From positions 1-64,000 of the forward strand of contig JACPVX010000017.1 in NCBI GenBank assembly GCA_016191555.1: a DNA stretch of 64,000 bases. The letters are read 5' to 3'. Positions 13,463-23,274 of this stretch are shown piece after piece (the first letter of the stretch is position 1; every line of letters begins with the position of its first letter). Under the pieces are notes generated by a model, which did no database searches, was not told the DNA's origin, and was given only the letters and a program-made list of their open reading frames with translations. The DNA is from Bacteroidota bacterium. GTDB lineage: Bacteria > Bacteroidota > Bacteroidia > Cytophagales > Cyclobacteriaceae. The position numbers were made by a program, and so were the translations under genes.

Positions 13463-13491
13463 AAGTCCATTGTGTTTTAGGCAATGGACTT
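13463..13491 (-). terminator. gltA terminator
   Basis: The perfect 10-bp stem AAGTCCATTG (13463-13472) / CAATGGACTT (13482-13491) is followed on the minus strand by TTATTTTTC. It lies 20 bp past the gltA stop and separates gltA from the acyl-CoA-binding protein gene. Confidence 0.85.
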
Positions 13492-13510
13492 AAGGTTTAT
13501 AATAATTTAA

Positions 13511-14797
13511 TTATCTCTTTTCGATCGGAACGTATTCTCTCAAATTCTGACCAGTGTAAATTTGGCGAGGGCGACCGATTGGTTCTTTGTTCTCGCGCAA
13601 TTCTTTCCACTGAGCGATCCATCCGGGCAGACGACCCATCGCAAACATAACGGTAAACATATCTACCGGAATACCTAAGGCACGGTAGATGATACCTGAA
13701 TAGAAGTCTACGTTTGGATACAACTTGCGTTCGATAAAGTAAGGATCGCGCAAAGCAACTTCTTCCAATTTCAGAGCGATATCCAGCACAGGATCATTAA
13801 CTCCCAGTTTGTTTAACACATCATCGGCAGTTTTTTTGATGATTTTAGCGCGCGGATCGAAGTTTTTGTAAACGCGGTGTCCAAAACCCATCAGGCGGAA
13901 GCCGCTGTTTTTGTCTTTCGCTTTATTAATCCACTTTTCAGTGTCTCCACCATCTTTGCGAATAGCTTCGAGCATCAAAATTACTTCCTGGTTTGCACCA
14001 CCATGCAATGGTCCCCAAAGGGCATTGATACCCGCAGAAATTGAAGAATAAATGCTGGCCTTGGAGGAACCTACAATACGAACCGTAGAGGTAGAACAAT
14101 TTTGTTCGTGGTCGGCATGAAGGATTAACAACTTATCGAGCGCATCTGCTACAACTGGATCTACTTCGTATTGCTCGGCAGGAAGTGCATAAAGCATTTT
14201 CAAAAAGCGAGCAGTATAATTCAGCGAGTTGTCGGGATAATTTACAGGGTGACCCATTGCGTTTTTATAGGCCCATGCTGCAAAAGTTGGCATTTTTGCC
14301 AATGAGCGGACGATGCTCAAATAAACACCTTCTGCTGAGCGATTGGGATCTAACGATTCGGGGTAGAATGCAGTTTGTGCACAAAACATGGAGGCTAACA
14401 CACCCATTGGATGGGATGATGATGGGAAGCCATCCAAAATCTTTTTGATGTCCTCGTGCACCATGGTGTGGCGCTTGATATCATCAGAGAACTTATCCAA
14501 CTGATCTTGCATCGGCAGCTCGCCAAAAATGAGCAAGTACGCGACTTCCAGAAACGAGGATTTGGCGGCCAAATCTTCAATGGAATAACCGCGATGGCGC
14601 AATATTCCTTTGTCTCCGTCTAAGAAGGTGATAGCACTTTTGGTAGCTCCCGTATTTTTGTAGCCAAAATCGAGAGTAATAACACCTGCCTCTTCCAGAA
14701 GATTGCTGATGTCTATCGCCACTTCATTTTCGGTGCCTTCTACAATGGGTAGTTTGTAAGTTTTTCCGTCTATTATCAGATCTGCGGTTTTCGCCAT
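13511..14797 (-). CDS. gltA: Citrate synthase
   Basis: A 428-residue citrate synthase of the bacterial (type II) length. The catalytic residues His265 (PLHGGANQEV), His307 (GFGHRVYKNFDPRAK) and Asp364 (VDFYSG) fall almost exactly where they do in the Escherichia coli enzyme. It condenses oxaloacetate and acetyl-CoA at the entry to the TCA cycle, the same cycle served by sdhCAB nearby. It stands alone between a terminator downstream and a 70-bp gap upstream. Confidence 0.97.
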   Translation of the reverse strand: MAKTADLIIDGKTYKLPIVEGTENEVAIDISNLLEEAGVITLDFGYKNTGATKSAITFLDGDKGILRHRGYSIEDLAAKSSFLEVAYLLIFGELPMQDQLDKFSDDIKRHTMVHEDIKKILDGFPSSSHPMGVLASMFCAQTAFYPESLDPNRSAEGVYLSIVRSLAKMPTFAAWAYKNAMGHPVNYPDNSLNYTARFLKMLYALPAEQYEVDPVVADALDKLLILHADHEQNCSTSTVRIVGSSKASIYSSISAGINALWGPLHGGANQEVILMLEAIRKDGGDTEKWINKAKDKNSGFRLMGFGHRVYKNFDPRAKIIKKTADDVLNKLGVNDPVLDIALKLEEVALRDPYFIERKLYPNVDFYSGIIYRALGIPVDMFTVMFAMGRLPGWIAQWKELRENKEPIGRPRQIYTGQNLREYVPIEKR

Positions 14798-14867
14798 ACG
14801 AGTTGGTTTTAAGCTTTGGTTTTAAAGATAAATGGTAGACTCATGAGAAAAAAATAGTGTTGCATAT

Positions 14868-15683
14868 TTAGTTATTGCCCAGGATTAACGGCATACCGTC
14901 TTTGCCGGAACCAATTACAATTACCTTTGTATTAGGCGATTTGGAAAGCTCGAGTGTAGCCTCTATGCCTCTCATTTTCAATAGCTTGTCAGATAAGCTA
15001 TTATTGATGATGTTATTGGCTCTCGATTCTCCTTCGGCTGCAATACGCTTTCTTTCGGCTTCACTTTTTTCTTTATCCAGACGATATTGGTAAGCGAGTG
15101 ATTCCTGCTGTTGTTGCAGTTTATTTTCGATGGCTGCTTTAATTTGTTCCGGCAGCACGATGGAGCGAATCAAAACGGCTGTTGCCTTCACATTATTCAC
15201 ATTCAGGATTTTTTCAGTTTCGGTGGTGATGGCTGTTTCAACTTCGGCACGTTTGGTGGAATAAATTTCTTCAGCTGTATATCGCCCCATCACTTGACGA
15301 ACCGTTGACCGAACTTCCGGAATCACTAATACATTCACATAGTCTTTGGTGAACTGCTCATGAATGTAGCCAATCTTATTCGGAATAGGGTAGAAGCGAA
15401 TGGTAATGTCCACGTGAATCGACAAACCATTTTTATCCAAAACATCCATGTTTTCATCGGAGGATGTCTCATTTACTTTGTAGGTGTAAACATCGTTCCA
15501 GGGAGCTTTCATATGTGTACCTGGACCGATTACATCGTTTTTGTCGAGTCCACTTCCAAAGGGATAAAAGACAATTGCTCGCTCAGTTGCTTCAATGGTA
15601 AAGAACAAGCTGGAGGACAGTGCAAGCAACACAAAGAACGCAATGATGCCCAGAATGATAAAAGGGAGTTTACTATTATTCAT
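14868..15683 (-). CDS. Prohibitin-like SPFH-domain membrane protein
   Basis: A 271-residue protein with one N-terminal membrane helix (residues 9-30) and an SPFH/band 7 domain (about 28-215) in which YVNVLVIPEVRSTVRQVMGRY is characteristic. An Ala/Glu/Lys-rich helix that would form a coiled coil (KEKSEAERKRIAAEGESRA) follows. Prohibitin-type proteins form large rings that organise membrane domains and often guard proteases. Its start lies 3 bp after the stop of the channel-like gene 15687-16442, so the two are probably translated from one mRNA and may work together. Confidence 0.88.
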   Translation of the reverse strand: MNNSKLPFIILGIIAFFVLLALSSSLFFTIEATERAIVFYPFGSGLDKNDVIGPGTHMKAPWNDVYTYKVNETSSDENMDVLDKNGLSIHVDITIRFYPIPNKIGYIHEQFTKDYVNVLVIPEVRSTVRQVMGRYTAEEIYSTKRAEVETAITTETEKILNVNNVKATAVLIRSIVLPEQIKAAIENKLQQQQESLAYQYRLDKEKSEAERKRIAAEGESRANNIINNSLSDKLLKMRGIEATLELSKSPNTKVIVIGSGKDGMPLILGNN

Positions 15684-15686
15684 AAT

Positions 15687-16442
15687 TTATTTGTTTTCAG
15701 ATTTAATTTCTTGTCGCGGCAAGCCAAGCAGTTTGCCAATGATTAGCATGCCATACAAACCGCCCCACACAGCTTCCAAAATGCTGATGTTTCGAATGAG
15801 ACGAGTTGGTTGTAAACCGGAATCAATGCCGCCCAATATGCTAAAACTATACGTAACACACTCAGCATAATTGGGGAATCCAAGTTCAATGGTTGTTCCC
15901 AGACTTCCTGGTACAGCAATGGAAATAAGGTCATAAAGACTTCCGAACGAAATACCGATCATTAAAAATATGCAAGCGGCACCCCACAATTTGTCGGGTG
16001 TGAGGTAGTCACCGGAAAATAAATCGCGTACTGCAAAACTGATCACGGTTAATTCAATGGGAAAGAGTACGCCATGCAAGAAGAGCAGGTAAGCCTGACG
16101 ATTGGAGATTTCAATAATTTGGTAGTAGGGAAATTCGCCAAGAATGCCGGTAAAAATGGTAACAGCAAGGGCAATCAGAATGCCGATGATTAAAATTCGA
16201 TTATTGGTAAAATTCCTAAGTAAATCCCACTGCAGGAATGCATAGATGGCCGCAAAAAACGAAAATATAGAAATAATCAATTTTGAAATTTCGCTTCGAG
16301 AATCCTTCAAAACAGGCTCGGAAAGAACTAATCCTGCCGAAACGATGATGATTTGGATGATGACGATGTTTCGATAGTCTTTCGTTTTTTCGCGCTGTAA
16401 GTCTGACAGCGACAACCAACTTTTTAGACTGAAACGGCTCAT
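15687..16442 (-). CDS. Channel-like multi-pass membrane protein with degenerate pore motif
   Basis: A 251-residue protein with about six to seven hydrophobic helices. The last two and the loop between them resemble the two-helix pore module of Bacteroidota potassium-channel (Ion_trans_2) proteins: YAECVTYSF, then a pore-loop region, then a helix SILEAVWGGLYGMLIIGKLLG matching the usual inner helix. Where the selectivity filter TxGYGD should be, it reads ILGGIDSG, so potassium selectivity is unlikely. It is not a recognisable transporter. It is probably co-transcribed with the prohibitin-like gene that follows after 3 bp. Confidence 0.6.
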   Translation of the reverse strand: MSRFSLKSWLSLSDLQREKTKDYRNIVIIQIIIVSAGLVLSEPVLKDSRSEISKLIISIFSFFAAIYAFLQWDLLRNFTNNRILIIGILIALAVTIFTGILGEFPYYQIIEISNRQAYLLFLHGVLFPIELTVISFAVRDLFSGDYLTPDKLWGAACIFLMIGISFGSLYDLISIAVPGSLGTTIELGFPNYAECVTYSFSILGGIDSGLQPTRLIRNISILEAVWGGLYGMLIIGKLLGLPRQEIKSENK

Positions 16443-16557
16443 AATACGGATTCCTATAAAAGTAGTTTTTTTAGTTCATAAATAACACTCATTTTGCCAA
16501 TGAGTTCAACTGCTGGTAAGTTCATTTAGTTTTAGTAAATTGAAAGAGGTCTCCCCC

Positions 16558-19152
16558 ATGAAGCTTAAACTCAATGTATGGCTTGTTTTTGCTGTTCTAC
16601 TGCAAGCAACTTGTTTGTATGCGCAACCCGATACGAAAGATAGCCTGAAAATAGTTTTACAAAATCCGAGGCTTCATGTTACGAAACGAGTAGATGCCCT
16701 CAATCAATTGGCTTATCAGTATTACGATTTTAATGATAGTTTGGCATCGACCTATGCGAAAGAGGCGCTGATTTTAGCGAAGCAAGCCAACTATGCAAAA
16801 GGATTAAAGTATAGCTATACCATGGTGGGGCTGGGGTACTCCAGTAAATCACTTTTCAAGGAAGCCATTCGCTATTACCGGCTTTCAAATCAGGTGGATG
16901 TGAACGGTAGTTTCTCGGACAAAGTCTATAATTGGGTGTTGCTGGGCAATTGCTACCGCGATCAGGCTTTCTACGACTCAGCTCTCTATTTCTACCGACT
17001 GGGGCTCAACAATTTTGACCAATTGAATACCCATGACCGTGCTACCATCTATAAAAATATTGGATCGGTATATGTGTTGCAATGGCGCAATCAAGAAGCG
17101 ATTGCGGTTCTGGATTCGGCCAGCACATTTTTAGAAAATGGCATGCGCTATAATAAATACGTTCAAATGGACGTGTGGAGCATCTATGGGCAAGCCTACA
17201 AGAACTTGCTCAAATATGATCGGTCGAATTCGTATTACGAAAAGATGTGTGATGCTTCCTATCAATTGGAAGACTTTTACCATCAGATCATGTGCAAATT
17301 GAACAAGGCAGATTTGGCCTACGAGCGTAGTGATTATACATCTTCGCTAAACTATGGCTTTCAGGCATTGAAGATTACCGAGAAGTACGTGTTTCCACCG
17401 CAATACGTAAAGGTGCTAATTCAAATTGGTCAGGTATATGAAGAAACCGCACAGTACGATATAGCTGCCGATTATCTCTTTAAGGCATTGAAGGTGAGCG
17501 AACGACTAGGCTTGCGTGCGGAAACGGCTACGATCTATAGTGAACTTGCGTGGATCAAAAAGGATCAGCGCGATTTTATTAAGTCTATTGAATACGCGGA
17601 TATTTCTTTGCGTTTACGAACTGAAATAGGCGACCAAAAAGGAATTGCCAATTGCCACAATGTAAAGGGCCTTACTTACCTGTTGTTGAAAAATTTTGAC
17701 CGATCCATTCAAGAGCACGAGTTGGCTTTGCAAATCCGTGATCGCATTCAATATCAGGCGGGCATTGCCGCTTCGTTGTTCAATATATCGTTGGTTTACG
17801 AAAACAGGAATCAACTCCACCTTGCTTTGGAATATCAAAGGAAGTCAACTTTAATGGAAGAGAAGACGGGAAACAATTTGAATCTGGCGCTCTCTTATAT
17901 TACCATATCTCGTTTATTGATAAAACTAGGCCAGTACAATGATGCAATGACCTATATGAATAAGGCTGATCGTCTTGCTGATCAGGTGGGATCACCCCTC
18001 CTAAAAAGGAACAACGTTTCATCGATGATCTTATATTATGAGCAACAGGGTAATTACCGAAAAGCATATGCCTTACAGAAGATTTATCAGCAATTGACGG
18101 ATAGCATCTATTCACAAGCCAGCATCATGAAGCTGGCTGAAGCAGAAGCGCTTTATAACACCGAGAAAAAGGAAAAGGACATAGAATTGCTCAACGAAAA
18201 ACAACTTAATCAGCAGAATCAATTGCAATATCAGCAGGCGGAGCTTTCGCGAAAAAACTGGATCATAGCCTCGGCAATCACGGGCATTATTTTGTTATTG
18301 ACGGCAGGGTTAATTGGCTATCGCTATTATAAAGAGAAGAGCAAAGCCAATAAAGAGTTGCGCGAGCAGCAGGAAGAGATTCAAGCTCAATCAGAAGAAC
18401 TGCAAGAGGCTAATTACATGATTGCCAATATTAATAGGAGTCTGGAAGAAAAAGTGGAAACACGCACCAGTGAGTTGAAGCAAGCCTACAAAGAATTGGA
18501 TACATTCTTCTACCGCTCATCGCACGATTTCAGAAGACCGATTACCACCTTTTTGGGATTGGCAGGTGTGGCCAAAATTACCGTGAAAGACCCTGTGTCG
18601 TTGGAACTGTTTGAAAAAGTGAGCGAAACTGCCGGTAGTTTAGATAAGATGCTACAGAAACTGCAATCTATTAGCGATGTCGGATCACAGCAAATGATTT
18701 ACAAGGATGTATTTCTCGATGAATTGGTGCGGGAAACAATGGAAGGATTAGCAGACGTAATCAAACGGAAAGGAATTCAAGTGCGTAAGGAGATCAAGCA
18801 GCAGGTACCTTTTGTTTCATATCCGGCTATGGTCAAGATTATTCTCGAGAATTTAATTGAGAACTCGGTTCACTTTGCAATTACTGAAAATCCGTTTTTA
18901 AAAGTCGTCATTTCAGTGACCGAAGCCGAAGCCATAATAGAAGTGCAAGACAACGGAGAAGGAATTTTAGAAGAATACCAGTCACGTATTTTTGAAATGT
19001 ATTTCCGCGCCAATGAGCGCTCGAAAGGGAATGGGTTGGGACTTTACATAGCTCGTAAAGCGGCAGAGAAACTTAACGGCACTATTTCCTTTGTTAGCGC
19101 CTATGCGAAAGGATCTACCTTTACCGTGAGATTACCCAATCGGCCATTATAA
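16558..19152 (+). CDS. TPR-containing membrane sensor histidine kinase
   Basis: An 864-residue kinase. A signal peptide (ending near CLYAQP) leads into a periplasmic region of about ten tetratricopeptide repeats. One membrane helix (NWIIASAITGIILLLTAGLIGY) and a coiled coil rich in Glu and Gln follow. The dimerisation domain has its phospho-acceptor at His656 in SSHDFRRP. The ATPase part shows the N box (ILENLIENS), G1 (DNGEGI) and G2 (GNGLGLYIA). A TTG 18 bp upstream is in frame, but the ATG gives a normal signal peptide. No response regulator is adjacent. The ligand is unknown. Confidence 0.9.
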   Translation: MKLKLNVWLVFAVLLQATCLYAQPDTKDSLKIVLQNPRLHVTKRVDALNQLAYQYYDFNDSLASTYAKEALILAKQANYAKGLKYSYTMVGLGYSSKSLFKEAIRYYRLSNQVDVNGSFSDKVYNWVLLGNCYRDQAFYDSALYFYRLGLNNFDQLNTHDRATIYKNIGSVYVLQWRNQEAIAVLDSASTFLENGMRYNKYVQMDVWSIYGQAYKNLLKYDRSNSYYEKMCDASYQLEDFYHQIMCKLNKADLAYERSDYTSSLNYGFQALKITEKYVFPPQYVKVLIQIGQVYEETAQYDIAADYLFKALKVSERLGLRAETATIYSELAWIKKDQRDFIKSIEYADISLRLRTEIGDQKGIANCHNVKGLTYLLLKNFDRSIQEHELALQIRDRIQYQAGIAASLFNISLVYENRNQLHLALEYQRKSTLMEEKTGNNLNLALSYITISRLLIKLGQYNDAMTYMNKADRLADQVGSPLLKRNNVSSMILYYEQQGNYRKAYALQKIYQQLTDSIYSQASIMKLAEAEALYNTEKKEKDIELLNEKQLNQQNQLQYQQAELSRKNWIIASAITGIILLLTAGLIGYRYYKEKSKANKELREQQEEIQAQSEELQEANYMIANINRSLEEKVETRTSELKQAYKELDTFFYRSSHDFRRPITTFLGLAGVAKITVKDPVSLELFEKVSETAGSLDKMLQKLQSISDVGSQQMIYKDVFLDELVRETMEGLADVIKRKGIQVRKEIKQQVPFVSYPAMVKIILENLIENSVHFAITENPFLKVVISVTEAEAIIEVQDNGEGILEEYQSRIFEMYFRANERSKGNGLGLYIARKAAEKLNGTISFVSAYAKGSTFTVRLPNRPL

Positions 19153-19181
19153 AAAAAGCGAGGTAATACGCCTCGCTTTTT
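19153..19181. terminator. Terminator between kinase and histone-like gene
   Basis: AAAAAGCGAGG (19153-19163) pairs with CCTCGCTTTTT (19171-19181) around a 7-base loop, with T-runs on both strands. It separates two convergent genes. Confidence 0.9.
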
Positions 19182-19204
19182 CAAATTGCGCTTGCAACTT
19201 CAAG

Positions 19205-19543
19205 TTAAATCGTGCCGCCATTTCCTTCACTTGATTCCGTAGAAGGAGCTTCTATGACAGGAGTGGGTGCTGGTGCAGGCGGTGCCGCAGGAGTGGGTGC
19301 TGCTACTACGATCGGTGCAGGTTTTGGAGCAGGCTTCGGTGCTGCTTTCTTCTTGGCCGGTTTTTTCGCAACTACTTTCTTTTTGGGAGCTGCTTTTTTT
19401 ACAACTTTTTTCACTGCTTTTTTAGCTACTTTTTTAGTAGCCTTCTTAGCTGCTTTCTTCACTGCTTTTTTAGCCGATTTCTTAGCCGCTTTCTTCGCAG
19501 GTTTTGCCTTTTTCTTGGCCGCCTTCTTTGCTTTTTTTGCCAT
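19205..19543 (-). CDS. Histone H1-like Lys/Ala/Pro-rich protein
   Basis: A 112-residue protein of extreme composition. Residues 1-70 are almost only Lys, Ala and Val in AKKA- and VKKA-type repeats; residues 70-95 are Pro/Ala repeats (KPAPKPAP); the end is short and acidic (APSTESSEGNGGTI). This resembles the tail of eukaryotic histone H1, chlamydial HC2 and Pseudomonas AlgP. It would be disordered and bind DNA by charge, so a nucleoid role is the natural inference. The repeats make its length prone to change by slippage. The matching open frame on the other strand (Phe/Ala-rich) is a shadow. Confidence 0.85.
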   Translation of the reverse strand: MAKKAKKAAKKKAKPAKKAAKKSAKKAVKKAAKKATKKVAKKAVKKVVKKAAPKKKVVAKKPAKKKAAPKPAPKPAPIVVAAPTPAAPPAPAPTPVIEAPSTESSEGNGGTI

Positions 19544-19781
19544 AGCACAAATGAGTTTAAAGTGGGTTTTGTTTTTTGGTTAAGAACTGCTGATTGATTA
19601 GCATCTAAATTTAAAGAAAGTTTACTGCTATAAACAAATGGTTGTCTATAAATTATTGAATTGAGCAGGCTATTCTAAAGAAATTCTTTTCTGTTTTTAA
19701 GGGTATTCGGCAGTTATACTATGCTAGCGGTTCATCAAAACATCTGCCAATAGCTAACTTGCAGTAGCCAAACCTCCATTT

Positions 19782-22319
19782 ATGAAACGTTTACTATCCG
19801 TCTTCCTAATCTGCCTGCCCATGTTAAGTATGGGACAGGCTGACTATTTCTACCCATCAGCTAAATCGCTAAACCCCAAAATCCCTACACCCCAACAATT
19901 TTTAGGTTACCCGATCGGTTCGCACCACACCCGGCATGATAAGATTGTAGAGTACTTTAAGTTACTCGATCAACTCAGCGATCGTTTTGTAGTGGAGGAA
20001 ATCGGGAAAACTATTGGCGAACGTGTGCAGGTGGTGGCGAAAGTAACATCGCCAGCTAACCATTCTCGGCTAGAAGATATTCGTAAGAAGAATTTGGAGA
20101 ACAGTACCGATATTCCTTTAGTGATTCAGCTTGGCTTCAATGTGCATGGCAATGAGCCAAGTAGTTCGGAAGCGGCCATGCTTACCGCCTATTATTTAGC
20201 CGCCAGCGATGATGCCGAGACAATGAAGTGGCTGGATGAAATGGTCATTCTGGTCGATCCGGTTTACAATCCGGATGGCCGCGATCGCCATACACATTGG
20301 GCCAACATGCATAAAGGTTCTCCCATGGTTGCCGATCCACTCGATCGTGAGCATAATGAAGCTTGGCCCGGAGGCCGGACGAACCATTATTGGTTTGATT
20401 TAAATCGCGATTGGTTTTTGGGTGTGCACCCTGAAAGTCGCAACCGCATTCAGTTTTTTCATCAATGGCGTCCGTATGTGATGACCGATCACCATGAGAT
20501 GGGAAGTACTTCTACCTTTTATTTCGATCCCGGAAAATATACCAGCAACAACCCGGTCGTTCCGGCCTTTTTGTATGACGTGGTGCATCCACGCTTTGCC
20601 GAGTATTTTTCGAAAGGCATGAACTCTATCGGCTCCATGTATTTTACGGAGGAGGCGTTTGATAAATTGTATCCCGGTTACGGCAGCAGCTATGTTAATT
20701 TTTACGGTGGCATTGGTTTTCTCTTCGAACAAGCCAGTTCGCGTGGACATGTGCAAGAAACCACGACCATCCCAATTACTTTTGGTTTTACCATCCGCAA
20801 TCAGTTTACGGCTTCATTGGCGACCATTCGGGGATCGATTGGAGAAAAGGATTTGCTGCGCAAACTGCGTCAGAATTTTTATAGCTCCGCCATGGCTCAA
20901 GCAAAGGCAAGCCCGATCAAAGGGTATGTTTTTGGTGACCCCAAAGACGCAACCCGCACCAATGCATTTATCAACTTACTGCGCATGCACCAGATTGAAG
21001 TATATGAGTTAGGGCAATCGATCACAGCAGGCAACAAGACATTTGAAAAGGGAAAGACGTACATCGTGCCTACGGAACAAACGAATTACATTATGGTACG
21101 CTCGGCATTTGAGAAAGATATCACCTATCGCGATTCCACATTCTATGACGCTTCTACGTGGTCGTTGGTACACGCATTTAATATGCCGCATGCGGAAGTG
21201 CGCGGTGCGTTTGTGAAAGGCAACTTGCTAAAAGAAGTGCCAACGAAGCAACGCGTGCCTGTAGTAAAAAGTAGCTATGCTTATTTGGCGGATATATCAG
21301 ATTACAATGCCCATCGGGCGATTCAGCAGTTGCAATCGCTAGGTGTGATTGTGCGCAGCAGCACCCGCGCTTTTGGAATGAATGTAGGCGGTGTTGATCG
21401 GAGTTTCCCACATGGAAGTTTAGTGTTGTCGGTGCAACAGCAAAAGATCAATGAAGAAAAATTGTTTGATGCAATTCAAAAGGTGAGTGCCGAAACCGGA
21501 CTTGAATTTGTTTCCGTTGAAACTGGTTTAACAGGTAGGGGCATTGATTTGGGATCAGGTTCAGTGCGCACGGTGGTGCCACCTAAAGTGCTGATGCCGA
21601 TTGGCAATGGTGTTAACTCTGCAGAGGCTGGCGAGGTTTGGCATTTATTGGATCAGCGAATCGGGTTGCCGGTGTCGAAAGTGGACTTGCAAAATTTTGG
21701 ACGCGTGAATCTCAGTAACTACACTACCATCGTGATGGTGAGTGGAGCTTATCCGACAGATAAACCTACCATCGACAAGATAAAAAGTTGGGTGCAAGCC
21801 GGTGGAACGCTGATTACATTCAAGACCGCCAGTGAGTGGGCGATCAAAAATGGTATCGTCAAAGAAAAATTAGTACAGCAGGACACAGCTAAAAATATCA
21901 AGCGCATTGATTATGAAAACGGTCCCGACACAGAAGGAGCGAAACAAATTGGAGGTTCCATTTTTCAAGTGGATTTGGATATTACCAACCCGATTGGTTT
22001 TGGTTTTTCCGATCGCAAAGTGTCGATCTATCGCAATGGTCGCACCTTCTTAAAGCCAAGCAAGGTGCCTTACAATACGGTGGCACAATATACAGCTACA
22101 CCGCTGATTGGAGGATACATTCACAAAACAGATATTAAAAATGTAGCCAACTCAGCAGCCATTTTATTTTCAACCGATGGAGCTGGTCGAGTAATCCTCT
22201 TTAGCGACAATCCGAATTTCCGTGGCACATGGTACGGCACCAACAAACTCTTTTTGAATGCGCTTTATTTTGGACCGATGATTACGGCTGCTACGAATTT
22301 TGGAGAAGAAGGGGAGTAG
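19782..22319 (+). CDS. M14-family zinc carboxypeptidase, secreted
   Basis: An 845-residue protein with a signal peptide (cut near MLSMGQ) and an N-terminal M14 peptidase domain. Its zinc motif is HGNE with His122 and Glu125, followed by NPDGRDRH and the later histidines His237-238 in MTDHHEMGS. The C-terminal half includes a glutamine-amidotransferase-like fold (YTTIVMVSGAYPTDKP, WVQAGGTLITF), a common architecture in large Bacteroidota M14 proteins. It probably digests peptides in the periplasm or outside the cell. It is followed by a GDPD gene after 59 bp. Confidence 0.9.
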   Translation: MKRLLSVFLICLPMLSMGQADYFYPSAKSLNPKIPTPQQFLGYPIGSHHTRHDKIVEYFKLLDQLSDRFVVEEIGKTIGERVQVVAKVTSPANHSRLEDIRKKNLENSTDIPLVIQLGFNVHGNEPSSSEAAMLTAYYLAASDDAETMKWLDEMVILVDPVYNPDGRDRHTHWANMHKGSPMVADPLDREHNEAWPGGRTNHYWFDLNRDWFLGVHPESRNRIQFFHQWRPYVMTDHHEMGSTSTFYFDPGKYTSNNPVVPAFLYDVVHPRFAEYFSKGMNSIGSMYFTEEAFDKLYPGYGSSYVNFYGGIGFLFEQASSRGHVQETTTIPITFGFTIRNQFTASLATIRGSIGEKDLLRKLRQNFYSSAMAQAKASPIKGYVFGDPKDATRTNAFINLLRMHQIEVYELGQSITAGNKTFEKGKTYIVPTEQTNYIMVRSAFEKDITYRDSTFYDASTWSLVHAFNMPHAEVRGAFVKGNLLKEVPTKQRVPVVKSSYAYLADISDYNAHRAIQQLQSLGVIVRSSTRAFGMNVGGVDRSFPHGSLVLSVQQQKINEEKLFDAIQKVSAETGLEFVSVETGLTGRGIDLGSGSVRTVVPPKVLMPIGNGVNSAEAGEVWHLLDQRIGLPVSKVDLQNFGRVNLSNYTTIVMVSGAYPTDKPTIDKIKSWVQAGGTLITFKTASEWAIKNGIVKEKLVQQDTAKNIKRIDYENGPDTEGAKQIGGSIFQVDLDITNPIGFGFSDRKVSIYRNGRTFLKPSKVPYNTVAQYTATPLIGGYIHKTDIKNVANSAAILFSTDGAGRVILFSDNPNFRGTWYGTNKLFLNALYFGPMITAATNFGEEGE

Positions 22320-22378
22320 TTAAAAATCTAAGTAGCGTTTTATTGGAAGCAGTTTTAATCGATGAATAAAATAACGAT

Positions 22379-23182
22379 ATGAGAGTTTTGCTTTTTTTTC
22401 TTGTGATGATGGTATCGCTTCAGGAAGGAATTAGTCAGAAAATTCAACTTTGTGGTCACCGTGGTGTTATGTATCCGGAACAAGCGGAAAATGCTTTGAG
22501 TGGATTTCGTTGGGTAGCCGCACAAGTGAGGCCTGATACGATGATGGTTGAAATTGATTTACGCAAAAGTAAAGATGGTACTATCTATTTAATGCACGAT
22601 GAAGCAGTCGATCGCACCACCAATGGCACCGGAAAAATTTCAGAGTTGTCAGACGTGTACTTAAATTCGTTGTATCTCAAAACTTCCGGTGGAGTGCCGA
22701 CAACCGAACGCATTCCCACTTTTAAAGAGGTGCTGACCTATGCGCAAAGAAATCCGGTGAAGCTGATGCTCGATGTGAAAATTGATATTTGGGAAGAGGT
22801 GATCCAACACGTGCGTGCCGCAAATCTCGAAAAACGTTGCCTTGTACTTACATTCAAGGTGGAATATTCCAAACGTGTGGCTGCTGCTTCTAGCACCATA
22901 GGACTTTCTTGTCTGATTACTTCCGAAGAAGAATGGAAAGCCATAGAGGCATTGCAAATTCCGGCACAGCAGTTAGTTGCCTATATCAGTGCAATAACGG
23001 ATTCGTCATTAATTGCCCTGTTGAAATCCAAGAAGATCAAAGTGATGACCGATGTATCGGAATATTTGCGCCACAATGCCAAGCCATTGAATGCTGAAGA
23101 GTACGCTCAAAAAGTCAAACAACAATCTCTGGACATTCTGATCAGCGATTTTCCGGTAGAGGCGTGGAAAGGAGTGAAGTGA
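22379..23182 (+). CDS. Glycerophosphodiester phosphodiesterase family protein, secreted
   Basis: A 267-residue protein with a signal peptide (about 20 residues) and a GDPD TIM-barrel. The catalytic set is visible: His27-Arg28 in GHRG, Glu58 and Asp60 in VEIDLR, and His73 in MHDEAVDRTTNGTG. Such enzymes release glycerol-3-phosphate from deacylated phospholipids. It follows the M14 peptidase on the same strand, so the pair may form a small scavenging unit. Confidence 0.9.
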   Translation: MRVLLFFLVMMVSLQEGISQKIQLCGHRGVMYPEQAENALSGFRWVAAQVRPDTMMVEIDLRKSKDGTIYLMHDEAVDRTTNGTGKISELSDVYLNSLYLKTSGGVPTTERIPTFKEVLTYAQRNPVKLMLDVKIDIWEEVIQHVRAANLEKRCLVLTFKVEYSKRVAAASSTIGLSCLITSEEEWKAIEALQIPAQQLVAYISAITDSSLIALLKSKKIKVMTDVSEYLRHNAKPLNAEEYAQKVKQQSLDILISDFPVEAWKGVK

Positions 23183-23274
23183 CATAACCAGTAGTCACAA
23201 ATGCGTTTGGTCGTGATCGCTATTCTATTATCTTTAAATACACAATTTCATTTAGCACCTTAACCATACACACC

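Noticed and set aside
19212..19583. A 123-codon open frame on the plus strand encoding a Phe/Ala/Gly-rich hydrophobic protein.
   Set aside because: It is the exact antisense of the Lys/Ala repeat gene; Lys codons read backwards give Phe-like codons, so it is a shadow.
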